Shown here piece by piece: positions 48,778 through 57,776 of a stretch of 64,000 nucleotides of DNA. The translations under genes and the position numbers were made by a program. The notes beneath the pieces were generated by a model. It did no database searches. It saw nothing but the letters and a program-made list of their open reading frames with translations, and was not told the DNA's origin. Location of the stretch: assembly GCA_031548875.1 (NCBI GenBank), contig JAVBQQ010000006.1, positions 1-64,000 on the forward strand, read 5' to 3'. The stretch's first letter is position 1; each line of letters opens with the position of its first letter. This stretch comes from JAAYCI01 sp031548875. GTDB lineage: Bacteria > Bacillota > Clostridia > Oscillospirales > Ruminococcaceae.

Positions 48778-50873
48778 GGGGTGGAGACGGAACTACTGTC
48801 GTCGTCCGGCTCGGAATCGACGGGATCGGAATCCGGGTCGGGCACTGGATCCGGTTCGGGCGCCGGCTTTGGCCCCTTGGACACCGTGAGCGTGACCGTG
48901 GACCCCTTCTTGGCCATGCTGCCGCCGCTGGGGTTCTGCTTGATGACGACACCCGCGGCAAAATCGTCGTCGTATACTTCGTTCACTTCCACGTTGAACC
49001 CCGCTTTTTCCAGGGTCTTGCGGGCGCTGTTCAGCGCGCCGCCCGAAACGCCGGGCACCTTCACACGGTCTTTGTTTTTGTCGTTGTCGTTGTCGGAAGA
49101 CGAGGAATCCGGCTTTTTCTCCGGCCCCTTGGATACGGTGACGAACACCGTGGTGCCGCGCGAGCGCACCTGGCCGCCCTCGGGCGTCTGGCCCACCACG
49201 GTGCCCTCGGGTTGTTCGTTGAACACCTCCGAGGACACCCCGAAGTTGAGCCCCGCCGAAAGGATGATGTTGCGGGCGGCAGCCTCACTCTGGCCAATAA
49301 CGCCTGGCACCGTCGTATCGTAAGAATGCTTCTCGCTGGCCACCTGGATCTCGATGATCTGGTCGGGCAGGTTTTGGATGATAGACCCGGCGGCCGGGTT
49401 TGTGCCGATGACCGTGCCGGCGGGGTAGTCGGTGCTCTCCACCGGCTTTGCGTACGGCCGCACGCCCAACTCCAGCACCTCTTTGATGGCCTCCTTGCGG
49501 CTCATGCCCGAAAGGTCGGGCACGGCGATGTCCTTGACGCCCTGGCTCACCGTGAGATAGATGCGCTGGTTTGCCTTCACCATCTTCTGCTTCTCTTTGG
49601 ACGAAGTGGGGTTCTGGGTGATGACCTCGCCGGAGGGGACGCTTGGGTTGCGCTCCTCTTTCAACTCCAGGCGCAGATGATCAAAGGGGCTGGCCTCGCA
49701 CATCTTCTTCACGTCTTCGTACTGCATGCCGGTGAAGTCCGGCAGGGCCACGTCCTCGTACTGGGCAAACAAGGAGTTGCCGCTGTTCTGGAACATGGTG
49801 TACACAAGCCCCCCGCACACGCCCACCACCGCGAGGGTGATGCCCAGCGCGATGGGAACTACAAGGCCGATGCGGCGCTTTTTCTTTTTGCCTCCGGGGC
49901 CTTTGCCCCTGCCGCCTTTCCCGCCTTGGGGCTGGGAGGAGGATGGACGGCTGCCGTTTGGTCTTTTCTGCTCTTTCACCACTTTGTCGATATACCTTTC
50001 CGGCGATGTGCCCTGCAGATAGTCATAGTCGAATTTCACGGACGGGTCGCGCTTGAACTCGTCCACGTCCCGCAACATCTCCAGTGCACTTTGGTAGCGC
50101 TGGCGCGGGTCCTTGGCCATGGCCTTGGCGGTGATCTCGGCAAGGCCGGCAGGCACCGAACGGTTCACCTGCTGCAGCGGCACCGCCTGGTCGGATATCT
50201 GCGCCACGGCAATGGCCACGGCGTTGTCGCTTTCGAAGGGCAGCCGGCCGGACAGCATCTCGTACATCATGATGCCCACCGAGTAGATGTCGGCGCGGGG
50301 GTCGGTGCTCTCGCCCTTGGCCTGTTCGGGGCTGATGTAGTGCACGCTGCCGATGGCCTGGTCGGATACGGTGTGGCTCTCGCTGCGGGCCAGCCGCGCG
50401 ATGCCGAAGTCCATCATCTTAAGTGTGCCGTCCTCGCGCAGCATGATGTTCTGCGGCTTCACGTCCCGGTGCACGATGCCCTTGTCGTGGGCGTGCTGCA
50501 GCGCCTTGAGCACCTGAGTGATGAAATGGATCGTCTCTTTGTAGGTAAGCGGCTCGCCCCGCTGCTCAATATACTCCTTCAGCGTAATGCCGTCGATATA
50601 CTCCATCACGATATACTGCAGCTTGTCCGACACCGAAACGTCGAACACTTTGACGATGTTCTCGTGGCCCAGCACGCTGATGGCCCGGCTTTCGTTCTTG
50701 AACCGGCGCACTAGTTCTTCATTGTCGCGGAACTCGTCGCGCAGCACCTTCACGCCCACCGTGCGGTCGTCGCGCAGGTCTTTGGCGCGGTAAAAATCGG
50801 CCATGCCGCCCTCGCCCACCAGCTCTTCCAGCAGGTATCGGCCGTCCAGCTTGGCTCCTGTCAGGTCACTCAT
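48774..50873 (-). CDS. pknB: PASTA-domain serine/threonine kinase (PknB/PrkC type)
   Basis: A 699-residue Hanks-type kinase. GEGGMADFY (ATP loop), VGVKVL (lysine), HRDVKPQN (catalytic loop), DFGIARL and the SPEQAKG activation segment are intact. After a basic juxtamembrane stretch (GGKKKKRR) comes a transmembrane helix (about 340-362), then four PASTA repeats (starting VALPDFTGM, IAVPDLSGM, TVPGVIGQ, VKVPGVSGG) and an acidic Asp/Ser-rich tail. It senses muropeptides or lipid II and controls growth and germination-type processes. It overlaps prpC by eight bases, forming the classic kinase/phosphatase pair. Confidence 0.97.
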   Translation of the reverse strand: MSDLTGAKLDGRYLLEELVGEGGMADFYRAKDLRDDRTVGVKVLRDEFRDNEELVRRFKNESRAISVLGHENIVKVFDVSVSDKLQYIVMEYIDGITLKEYIEQRGEPLTYKETIHFITQVLKALQHAHDKGIVHRDVKPQNIMLREDGTLKMMDFGIARLARSESHTVSDQAIGSVHYISPEQAKGESTDPRADIYSVGIMMYEMLSGRLPFESDNAVAIAVAQISDQAVPLQQVNRSVPAGLAEITAKAMAKDPRQRYQSALEMLRDVDEFKRDPSVKFDYDYLQGTSPERYIDKVVKEQKRPNGSRPSSSQPQGGKGGRGKGPGGKKKKRRIGLVVPIALGITLAVVGVCGGLVYTMFQNSGNSLFAQYEDVALPDFTGMQYEDVKKMCEASPFDHLRLELKEERNPSVPSGEVITQNPTSSKEKQKMVKANQRIYLTVSQGVKDIAVPDLSGMSRKEAIKEVLELGVRPYAKPVESTDYPAGTVIGTNPAAGSIIQNLPDQIIEIQVASEKHSYDTTVPGVIGQSEAAARNIILSAGLNFGVSSEVFNEQPEGTVVGQTPEGGQVRSRGTTVFVTVSKGPEKKPDSSSSDNDNDKNKDRVKVPGVSGGALNSARKTLEKAGFNVEVNEVYDDDFAAGVVIKQNPSGGSMAKKGSTVTLTVSKGPKPAPEPDPVPDPDSDPVDSEPDDDSSSVSTP

Positions 50874-51621
50874 CGGCTTTTCCCTCCTTCTCCCTCTCGG
50901 TCGTGTCTATGATCAGTACGGTCACATTGTCTCCCCCGCCTGCCAGCAGCGCGTCGGACACAAGCTCTGCGGGCAGGTCGTAAAAGTCGGTGTCCCGCAT
51001 CACCTCCGCAATGCGGTCGTCGGCCACAAGGCCGGTGAGGCCATCGGTACAAAGCAGCACCCACGCTCCATTTTCGCACGGGCGGCGGCTGTAATCCACC
51101 GTGATGTTCTCCTCCACGCCCAGCGCCCGGGTAATGACGTTCTTTTCCGGATGGCGGGTGGCCTCGTCCTCGGTGAGTGCGCCGGCGTCCACCAGCTCCT
51201 GCACCATCGAATGGTCGCGGGTGAGCGGAGTGAGCTTCCCCTCCAGGAAGAGGTAGGCGCGGGAATCGCCCACATGGGCAATGTGCAGAAGCCCCCCGGC
51301 TACGACGGCGCACACGGCCGTTGTGCCCATGATCTGCTCTCCCCCGCCCGAGCGGGCGAATACCTCGTCATTGGCGGCGATGAGCGCCCGCCGCATCATC
51401 ATCTCCACATCGTTGGGCTCGGCACCCCGGCGCAGGCCCTCAAACAGCTCCTGCTCCATGCAGTCGGACGCGATGGAGGCCGCCAGCTTGCCGTGCTGCG
51501 CGCCGCCCATGCCGTCGCACACAACGCCCCAGCACCCCCCGCGCGGCAGATGGCCGGAGCGGAAGGTATCCTGGTTTTCGGCGCGGCTGCGCCCGATATC
51601 GGTTTTGCCGACGATCCTCAT
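50866..51621 (-). CDS. prpC: PP2C-type serine/threonine phosphatase (Stp1/PrpC)
   Basis: A 251-residue PPM phosphatase: GRSRAENQDTF and CDGMGGAQHGKLAA supply metal-binding Asp/Gly residues, AHVGDSRAYL is motif 8-like, LLCTDGLTGLV the D-G-L motif and GGGDNVTVLII the final DN metal ligand. It removes phosphate from targets of the neighbouring PASTA kinase. It lies 54 bases downstream of rlmN and is translationally coupled to pknB, the standard arrangement in Bacillota. Confidence 0.96.
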   Translation of the reverse strand: MRIVGKTDIGRSRAENQDTFRSGHLPRGGCWGVVCDGMGGAQHGKLAASIASDCMEQELFEGLRRGAEPNDVEMMMRRALIAANDEVFARSGGGEQIMGTTAVCAVVAGGLLHIAHVGDSRAYLFLEGKLTPLTRDHSMVQELVDAGALTEDEATRHPEKNVITRALGVEENITVDYSRRPCENGAWVLLCTDGLTGLVADDRIAEVMRDTDFYDLPAELVSDALLAGGGDNVTVLIIDTTEREKEGKADE

Positions 51622-51675
51622 GCGTTCACCCTTGCTGATTATGTATTGCGGAGCATGTACGGTTCGTTGTCTGCT

Positions 51676-52917
51676 TCAGGTGGGCGGGGAGGCAAAATGC
51701 CCAAGCCCATCCACCTCGGCGTGCTCGCTGCGCAGCTGTCCACAGGCGGCGGAGATATCCGCCCCCAGCGTGCGGCGCACGGTGGCGTTCACGCCGCGGG
51801 CAGCCAGTTCCTTCTGGAAGGCGGCCACGGCCCCCGCACCGCTTGTGCGGAATCCCTCCCGCCCGGCCTCGTTCACCGGAATGAGATTGACGTGCGCGTC
51901 GGTGCCGCGCAGCAGCGCCGCAAGGCGGCGGGCATCCTCGGGGCCGTCGTTCACGCCCTGGGCCAGCGCGTATTCAAAGCTGATGCGCCGGCCGGTCTGC
52001 GCGCGGTACTCTTGGCAGGCCTGCATCAGCTGGTCGATGGAAAAAGCGTCGTTCACCGGCATCATGGCACTGCGGGCCTCGTCCGTTGCCGCGTGCAGCG
52101 ACACGCTGAGCGTGAGCGGTAGCCGAAGCCCTGCCAACCGCCGGATGCCGGGCACAAGGCCGCAGGTGGAGAGGCTTATGTTGCGGCCGGACAGGCCATA
52201 CCCCTCGGGATGGGTGATGATGGAAAGAAAATCGACTACGGCGTCGAAGTTGTCCAGCGGCTCGCCCACGCCCATGAGGACGATATTTGTTATGGGGACG
52301 GTTTGTCGGGCATCTTCCAGTACGGCGGCGTCCCGCGGTTTGTTCAAAGCTTCAGCCTCTTCCCCGCCGCTCTCAAACACGCGCTGTGCGCGCGTTTTCC
52401 GGGTTTCTTCCAGTACAGCGTACACCTCGCCGGCCATCTCGCCGGCTGTAAGGTTGCGCACAAGGCCGCCCTTGGTAGAGGCGCAAAACCGGCAGCCCAT
52501 GCGGCAGCCCACCTGGGTGGAGATGCACAGTGACGAGCCATGGTGATACTTCATGCGTACGGCTTCCACACACTCGCCGTCGGCCATGCGTAAAAGATAC
52601 TTGCGGGTGCCGTCGGCGCTTTCCTGCACCCTTGCCACAGCCGGGCGCTCGATGGTGTAGCATCCGGCCAATTGTTGCCGCAGGGCGGCGGGCAGGTTGC
52701 TCATCGCGTCGAAGCTGTCCACCCGCTTTGCGTGCAGCCAGCCGAACAGCTGCGCCGCGCGGAACTTTGGCTGCGACAGCGCCTGTATTTCGGCCGCCAG
52801 TACCTCAAAAGGCATCGAGGTGAGGGCGGCTGCCAGCGGTTTGCCGCAATCATCGCCTGTTGCCCCACCGGTTTGCAAGACTTCTTCAGCCGGGGCAGGG
52901 CATCCTTCGTGGGGCAT
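51676..52917 (-). CDS. rlmN: 23S rRNA/tRNA adenine-C2 methyltransferase RlmN
   Basis: A 413-residue radical-SAM methylase. The N-terminal helical domain (QPKFRAAQLFGWLHAKRVDSF) is followed by CISTQVGCRMGCRFCASTKGG with the C-x3-C-x2-C cluster, NIVLMGVGEPLDNFD, SLSTCGLVPGIRRLA, LSVSLHAATDEARS and FEYALAQGVND. The methyl-accepting cysteine is in the C-terminal part (SAACGQL). It modifies A2503 of 23S rRNA and tRNA A37. Start ATG 52917 is five bases after AAGGAG. A repeat insert adds 31 codons between the cluster and the GEP motif. Confidence 0.95.
   Translation of the reverse strand: MPHEGCPAPAEEVLQTGGATGDDCGKPLAAALTSMPFEVLAAEIQALSQPKFRAAQLFGWLHAKRVDSFDAMSNLPAALRQQLAGCYTIERPAVARVQESADGTRKYLLRMADGECVEAVRMKYHHGSSLCISTQVGCRMGCRFCASTKGGLVRNLTAGEMAGEVYAVLEETRKTRAQRVFESGGEEAEALNKPRDAAVLEDARQTVPITNIVLMGVGEPLDNFDAVVDFLSIITHPEGYGLSGRNISLSTCGLVPGIRRLAGLRLPLTLSVSLHAATDEARSAMMPVNDAFSIDQLMQACQEYRAQTGRRISFEYALAQGVNDGPEDARRLAALLRGTDAHVNLIPVNEAGREGFRTSGAGAVAAFQKELAARGVNATVRRTLGADISAACGQLRSEHAEVDGLGHFASPPT
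52307..52416 (-). repeat. In-frame repeat insert E3 in rlmN
   Basis: CGGGCATCTTCCAGTAC (52307-52323) and CGGGTTTCTTCCAGTAC (52400-52416) match at 15 of 17 bases and are 93 bases apart, 31 codons. On the gene strand the insert contains GTGTTTGAGAGCGGCGG, encoding RVFESGG. Excision turns LEETRK...LEDARQTVP into LEETRQTVPITNIVLMG, the normal RlmN sequence. Confidence 0.82.
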
Positions 52918-53064
52918 GGCATCTCCTTGGCCAGGCGCGGCCATCTTGTTGTTGTGCGGACGGGGCATAACCGGATGTATTATACCATAGAGACGGCCAA
53001 TCCACAACAGATATCAACATGACATTTTTGTGATGTTTTAAGAAGCTTCCGCAGCTAAACGATG

Positions 53065-54576
53065 TCACCCATTGTGGCGCAGCAGGGCGATAAAAAACCC
53101 GTCTGTGCCGGTGCGGTGGGGCAGCAGGGTGAGCATACCGGAGTCGTCCCGCGGTTCGCTCGAATCGTTGTCCCCGGTTCCGCCACAGGCGGAACGCCAG
53201 TTGCCCCAAGGGCAGCTGTGCCCGCCACACTCTTCCGCGGCCAAAACGGCTGGATGCTCGACTGCGAAAGCCGGGTTTCCGCACAAAAAAGCGCGCACCA
53301 CCTCTTCGTTTTCCTGCCGGCGCACCGTGCAGGTGGCATACAGCAGCCGGCCGCCCTTCTTCACGTAACGAGCGGCCGTCGCCAGTATCTTCAGCTGCAG
53401 CTCTGGCAGGGCGGCGAAATTATCGCCGGCAGCGTAGCGCAGGTCCGGCTTTTTTGCCAGCACCCCCAGGCCGGAGCAGGGGACGTCGCACAGCACGGCA
53501 TCCTGCCCGCAAAGGGCTTCATTATACACGGCGCCGTCGTTCACGGCAAAATACGCACCCTCAATGCCCAGCCGGGCAAACAACTGCTTTGCCAACTCCA
53601 GACGGTCAGCGTTTGCGTCGCACACGGTGAGGCCCGTGCCGCCGCCCATCTGCTGGGCGATGGTGGCGGCCTTGCCGCCGGGCGCGGCGCACAGGTCCAA
53701 CACCCGTTCTCCCGGTTGGGGTGCAAGGCAAGCCACGGCAAATTGGGAAGCCAGCCCCTGCACATGGTACAGCCCGCTCTCGAACAGCGGTTCCCCCGCC
53801 ACACCGCCCGGCAGGTCGACAAGCAAGGCGGCGGCCCGTACTCTGCACAAATCGCAACTCCCCGTCCCGCCGTGCACAGTAGCGCCCCGGCGGGCCAGCT
53901 CTCCGGCCAGTTCCGCAGGCGTCGTTTTGAGCGTGTTGACCCGCAGCGGCAGCGTGGCGCTGGAAAAAGTGGCGGCAAAAAAAGCGTCATACCCGCCGGG
54001 CAAGCTGTCCATCACCGCGCGTGCCACCGCCTCCCCCACCGACCAGGTGAGGCACACCCGCTGCAACTCGTCGCCCTGCAGCCGCGCCCCCAGCAAACGA
54101 GCCACAAGGGCTGTAGACATTGAGGCCGCCTGTTCTTCACCCGCGTTGGCACCTGGCGACAACTCTTTGCGCACGGCATCCACCTGCGCCGACATCCGGC
54201 GCAGGACGGCATTCACAAGGCCGGCGGCGCTGGTTTTGCCAAAGGCGCGGGCCAGCTTGACGGCTTCATCCACGGCGGCGCGCGCGGGCACCCGCATGTA
54301 GATGAGCTGGTACAGCCCCGTTTCCAGCACAGCGCGCACCTCCACATCCAGCGCGTCCAGCGGGTGTTTCAGCAGGGGGGCCAGCAGGGCGTCCAGCGTG
54401 ACAAGACGTTCGGCGCTGCCAAAAAAAAGTGCGCCGGCAAAGGCCCTGTCCCTCGGTGTGAGGGAGGAGCCCCCGAGCGCTTGATTTGCCGCTGCGGCCG
54501 CCCAGCCGCCGCGGTGCACCCGCACCAGGGCGGCCGCAGCCGCCCTGCGGGCAGGGTCGAACGATTGCTTGCTCAT
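53065..54576 (-). CDS. rsmB: 16S rRNA (cytosine967-C5)-methyltransferase RsmB
   Basis: A 503-residue methyltransferase. Residues 1-150 form the NusB-like domain (LTPRDRAFAGALFFGSAERL, GLYQLIYMRVPARAAVDEAVKLAR). The catalytic domain has VLDLCAAPGGKAATIAQQM for SAM, CDANADRLELAKQL, DVPCSGLGVLAKKPDLR (the PC motif) and LLYATCTVRRQENEEVV (the TC catalytic motif). It methylates C967 of 16S rRNA. It is longer than usual; about 29 codons come from a repeat insert just before DSGMLTLLPHRTGTDGFFIA. rlmN follows after 147 bases. Confidence 0.94.
   Translation of the reverse strand: MSKQSFDPARRAAAAALVRVHRGGWAAAAANQALGGSSLTPRDRAFAGALFFGSAERLVTLDALLAPLLKHPLDALDVEVRAVLETGLYQLIYMRVPARAAVDEAVKLARAFGKTSAAGLVNAVLRRMSAQVDAVRKELSPGANAGEEQAASMSTALVARLLGARLQGDELQRVCLTWSVGEAVARAVMDSLPGGYDAFFAATFSSATLPLRVNTLKTTPAELAGELARRGATVHGGTGSCDLCRVRAAALLVDLPGGVAGEPLFESGLYHVQGLASQFAVACLAPQPGERVLDLCAAPGGKAATIAQQMGGGTGLTVCDANADRLELAKQLFARLGIEGAYFAVNDGAVYNEALCGQDAVLCDVPCSGLGVLAKKPDLRYAAGDNFAALPELQLKILATAARYVKKGGRLLYATCTVRRQENEEVVRAFLCGNPAFAVEHPAVLAAEECGGHSCPWGNWRSACGGTGDNDSSEPRDDSGMLTLLPHRTGTDGFFIALLRHNG
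53149..53240 (-). repeat. In-frame repeat insert E5 in rsmB
   Basis: It contains two adjacent hairpins: GTTCCGCC-ACA-GGCGGAAC (53177-53195, perfect) and CAGTTGCCC-CAA-GGGCAGCTG (53198-53218, one mismatch). On the gene strand GGCGGAACCGGGGACAACG is shared with inserts E1 and E2. CCGCGG recurs at both borders, 86 bases apart, so the direct repeat is less clear than in the others. Confidence 0.6.
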
Positions 54577-54627
54577 CGCTTCCTCTTTACAATAGCGGCG
54601 CTTTCCCGGTTTTGTGGCTGCAAAAGG

Positions 54628-55257
54628 TCAATCTCCCAGGAGTTGCTGCTCCAGCATCACGTCGAATGCGACCAGCTCGGCGGGGTCGATATTGAATACG
54701 GGGTCGGGCAAAAAGCGGCCGGAGATGCCCTGCAAAGCGCCCGGCCAACACTCGAACACAAGCAGTGCGTCCGGGGAAGATCCGTCGGCAGCTGTGATAT
54801 CGAACTGCGCGCCGCCCACAAAGCCGAAGCGGGGATAGTAGCCGGGGTGGCCGTAAATGACGATGGCCGGGCAACCCAGGTGCTTGGCCTCGTTGGCCGT
54901 GTGGCGGATGAGCGCCGCGCCCACGCCCTGCCCCTGCCAGGCGGGTGCCACGGCCAGCGGCCCAAAGGTGAGCACCGGCCATTTGCGGCCCTCTTCATTC
55001 ACGATGTGGGAGACGGAGTACAGGATGCTGCCCACCAGGACGCCCGGCTGGGGTTTGTTGTCCTCTCCGTAGCTCACCTCCTGCGCCACATAGTCAAGCT
55101 CGGGCACAAAGGCGTCACTTTCGCGCAGCTTGTGGGCCAGCAGATGTTCGTCCACCCGGGTGCGACCGGGCAGCTGCAGCGGCAGGAAGGCGTCGCGCAC
55201 CAAAAGCTCCACCGCGCGGTAGTCTTCGGGCGCTTCGGGACGGATGATAAAAGGCAT
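54628..55257 (-). CDS. GNAT family N-acetyltransferase (YhbS-like)
   Basis: A 209-residue acetyltransferase beginning MPFIIRPEAPEDYRAVELLVRDAF. The acetyl-CoA site is FGPLAVAPAWQGQGVGAALIRH (Q-G-Q-G-V-G), followed by CPAIVIYGHPGYYPRFGFVGGAQFDI, which is characteristic of the YhbS/COG3153 subgroup, then VFECWPGALQGISGRFLPDPVF. Start ATG 55257 follows AAAGGA; the open frame further upstream is without homology. It lies between rsmB and the YugP-type protease on the same strand. Substrate unknown. Confidence 0.9.
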   Translation of the reverse strand: MPFIIRPEAPEDYRAVELLVRDAFLPLQLPGRTRVDEHLLAHKLRESDAFVPELDYVAQEVSYGEDNKPQPGVLVGSILYSVSHIVNEEGRKWPVLTFGPLAVAPAWQGQGVGAALIRHTANEAKHLGCPAIVIYGHPGYYPRFGFVGGAQFDITAADGSSPDALLVFECWPGALQGISGRFLPDPVFNIDPAELVAFDVMLEQQLLGD

Positions 55258-55336
55258 GGGAGTTCCTTTCGCGGCACAGGGCCGTGTGGATTGGGGTTCG
55301 ATCGTTACTTTCGTAAAAATACTTGGTTTGCACGGA

Positions 55337-56032
55337 TTACCTGCGATTGCGCCCGCCGGCCAGCACCAGGAAGTACAACAGCTGCAGCATGCTGCTAAGC
55401 AGCGCCGCAATGTAGGTAAGCGCCGCCGCCGTGAGCACCTTGCGCGCACCGCCCACCTCCTCGGGCGTCAGCATGCCGCTGCTGTCCAGAGTGGCCAGTG
55501 CGCGGCGGGAGGCGTCCAGCTCCACCGGCAGCGTGACCAGTTGGAACAGCACCGCCAGGCTGAACAGCGCGATGCCCACGTACACAAGGCCGGTGAGGCT
55601 GAAGATGAAGCCGATGAAGATGAGCGGAATGGCCATGGAGGAGCCCAGGTTCGTGATGGGCACCAGGGCCGAGCGCAGCTTTGCCGGCCCGTAGCCCACA
55701 CTGTGCTGCACGGCGTGGCCGCACTCATGCGCCGCCACGCCCACGGCGCCGATGGTGGCGGCGCTGTAGGTGGCCTGCGAGAGGTGCACCACGTTCTCCT
55801 GCGGGTCGTAGTTGTCGGTCAGCTTGCCTTTGATGGGCTGCACCGCCACGGTATGCAGGCCGTTGGCATCCAGGATACGGCGGGCGGCCTGCGCGCCCGT
55901 AAGGCCGCCCAGTGTGGGCACCTTCTCGTACTTTGCGAAAGTAGAACGCATCTTCACCTGGGCCCATATGGTAACGATGAACGCGGGGACCATGAACAAA
56001 AAGTAGTATAGGTTGACGCCATACCAGTACAT
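55337..56032 (-). CDS. YugP-type membrane zinc metallopeptidase
   Basis: A 231-residue integral membrane protein. AAHECGHAVQH (residues about 108-118) is the HExGH-type zinc motif of the neutral zinc metallopeptidase_2 family. The N-terminal helix (YFLFMVPAFIVTIWAQVKM), SAATIGAVGVAAHECGHA, and the helix pair AIPLIFIGFIFSLTGLVYVGIALFSLAVLFQLV match YugP, as does VTLPVELDASRRALATL. The target is unknown; location is the cytoplasmic membrane. Start ATG 56032 is six bases after GGAGG. It lies 27 bases downstream of fmt, a conserved clostridial neighbour. Confidence 0.93.
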   Translation of the reverse strand: MYWYGVNLYYFLFMVPAFIVTIWAQVKMRSTFAKYEKVPTLGGLTGAQAARRILDANGLHTVAVQPIKGKLTDNYDPQENVVHLSQATYSAATIGAVGVAAHECGHAVQHSVGYGPAKLRSALVPITNLGSSMAIPLIFIGFIFSLTGLVYVGIALFSLAVLFQLVTLPVELDASRRALATLDSSGMLTPEEVGGARKVLTAAALTYIAALLSSMLQLLYFLVLAGGRNRR

Positions 56033-56059
56033 AGACAACCTCCGGTCTGCTTTGATGTT

Positions 56060-56971
56060 TTACAAAAAATCGCCCGGTCTCAGCCGCCGCCCGGCCGCCC
56101 ACCCGGCGCCCGCCATGGGGCGCGAGGCCTCGGGGTGCACCTCCAGAAGGGCAAGCGCCCCACCGTCAAAGCCGACAGTAAGTGGCTCCAGCGAAAGCAC
56201 CTCGCCCGCCGGCCCCTGCAGTTCCGAAAGACGGGTGCGCAGCACCTTCACCCTTTTACCGCCGTGCTCGAAAAAAGCCAGCGGCCAGGGGTTGCAGCCG
56301 CGCACACGGTTATGGGCCGTCTGCGCGTCCATGCCAAAATCCAACCGGCCTTCCTCTTTTTTCAGCGGAGGGGCATAGCTCGCCTCCCCCTGCTGGGGAA
56401 CAGCCACCGCCCGCCCGGCGGCAATCTCGTCCACCGTTTCGGCCAGCAGCCGCGCGCCGATGACGCCCACCTGTTCAAACACATCGGCGGCCGTCTCGTC
56501 CGGCCCGATGCCCACCCGCCGCTGCGCCAGCACGGGGCCGGTGTCCAGCCCCTCGTCCATCTGCATGATGGATACGCCGGTTTCAGCGTCACCGTTCATG
56601 ACCGCCCGCTGAATGGGCGCGGCACCGCGGTACTTCGGCAGCAGCGAGACATGCAGATTGATGCAGCCGTGCGTTGGCACGGCCAACACCTCGGGCGGCA
56701 GGATGCGCCCGTAGGCCACCACGGCCACCAGCTCGGGCGCGAACGTTTGTATCGCAGCGGCCGCGCCTTCTTCGCGCAGCGTTTTGGGCTGCACCACCGG
56801 GATACCGTTCTCCAGCGCCAGCACCTTTACCGGCGGCGGTGTGAGCAACTGCTTGCGGCCCACAGGCTTGTCCTCGCGGGTGTACACCGCGGCCACCTCG
56901 TGGCCGGCGCGCAGCAGCTCGGCCAGCGCCTGCCGCGCAATAGGGGGCGTGCCCATGAACACGATGCGCAT
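56060..56971 (-). CDS. fmt: Methionyl-tRNA formyltransferase
   Basis: A 303-residue formyltransferase. MRIVFMGTPPIARQAL is the N-terminal Rossmann start, TREDKPVGRKQLLTPPPVK the loop 1 region binding tRNA, NLHVSLLPKYRGAAPIQRAVMNGDAETGVSIMQMDEGLDTGP contains the catalytic N-H pair and aspartate, and the C-terminal OB domain ends GGALALLEVHPEASRPM. It formylates initiator Met-tRNA using 10-formyl-THF. ATG 56971 follows GAGGAG that overlaps the end of def, with a gap of four bases. Together with def it forms the initiator formyl cycle. Confidence 0.97.
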   Translation of the reverse strand: MRIVFMGTPPIARQALAELLRAGHEVAAVYTREDKPVGRKQLLTPPPVKVLALENGIPVVQPKTLREEGAAAAIQTFAPELVAVVAYGRILPPEVLAVPTHGCINLHVSLLPKYRGAAPIQRAVMNGDAETGVSIMQMDEGLDTGPVLAQRRVGIGPDETAADVFEQVGVIGARLLAETVDEIAAGRAVAVPQQGEASYAPPLKKEEGRLDFGMDAQTAHNRVRGCNPWPLAFFEHGGKRVKVLRTRLSELQGPAGEVLSLEPLTVGFDGGALALLEVHPEASRPMAGAGWAAGRRLRPGDFL

Positions 56972-56975
56972 ACGC

Positions 56976-57617
56976 CTACTCCTCCCCGGCTTCTTTGGGG
57001 GTTTTTCCCGCTTCGGCCGGAACCGCCGCCGCATCCGTCGCTTCTTCGCCCTCGCCCTCATCCTCTTCACCGCCCTCGATGGTGGCATCCAGGTCGTGGG
57101 ACACGTTGGGGTCGTAGAAGTACTCGGCCAGGTCGTCGATGGTGACGCCGTCCAGGTGGTTCGTCTCGTGGCAGAGGCAGCGGGCAAGGTAGCCCTCGGC
57201 CTCGAAGGTGAAGGTTTCGCCGTTGCGGTCCTGCGCCTGCATCTTCACACGGGTGGGGCGGGCGATCGCCCCATACTTGCCCGGGAAGGAAAGGCAGCCC
57301 TCGTAGCCGCGCTCCTCCCCCTCCTGCTCCAGGATCTCGGGGTTGACGAACTCGAGGAGCATCGGCTCATATTTTTCCAACTCTTCCTCCGGTATCTCGT
57401 CGGGCATCTCATCGGGGATGTCGCTCTCGTCCAGCGCCACGAACACCCGGCGCATCACGCCCACCTGCGGGCCCGCAAGGCCCAGGCCATTTTCCTCCAC
57501 CACCGTCTCGGCCATGTCGTCCAACAGCTGGGCCAGCCGGTCGTCAAACTGGGTCACCGGGCGGCAAACTTTTTTCAGGATGGGGTCGCCGTCCTTCACG
57601 ATATTTCTCAGTGCCAT
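56976..57617 (-). CDS. def: Peptide deformylase
   Basis: A 213-residue deformylase. GLAGPQVG (box 1), EGCLSFPG with the metal-binding cysteine (box 2) and CHETNHLDG with the HExxH zinc/iron motif (box 3) are all present. Between box 1 and box 2 there is an acidic insertion (DIPDEMPDEIPEEELEKYEP), and after residue 165 an acidic, Ala/Glu-rich tail of about 45 residues, both unusual for the family. It removes the formyl group from nascent proteins. ATG 57617 follows AGGAGG. It is cotranscribed with fmt. Confidence 0.97.
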   Translation of the reverse strand: MALRNIVKDGDPILKKVCRPVTQFDDRLAQLLDDMAETVVEENGLGLAGPQVGVMRRVFVALDESDIPDEMPDEIPEEELEKYEPMLLEFVNPEILEQEGEERGYEGCLSFPGKYGAIARPTRVKMQAQDRNGETFTFEAEGYLARCLCHETNHLDGVTIDDLAEYFYDPNVSHDLDATIEGGEEDEGEGEEATDAAAVPAEAGKTPKEAGEE

Positions 57618-57776
57618 GGGGGTTCCTCCTGTTATGGGCGCGGCCCTGGCGGGCGCTGCCATCGAACTTTTATTGCGAAGCAACAACAAGGTGGATGCCC
57701 CGTTCCCCGGGGCGGGGCATCGTGCGCCTCTTGTGCGCGGGGCCTGCCCAGTGGTCCACACCGGTCATTATACCAC

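Noticed and set aside
52831..52876. Possible eighth repeat insert in the rlmN N-terminus (GCAAACCG occurs twice)
   Set aside because: The two motifs are 32 bases apart, not a multiple of three, and the family core is missing.
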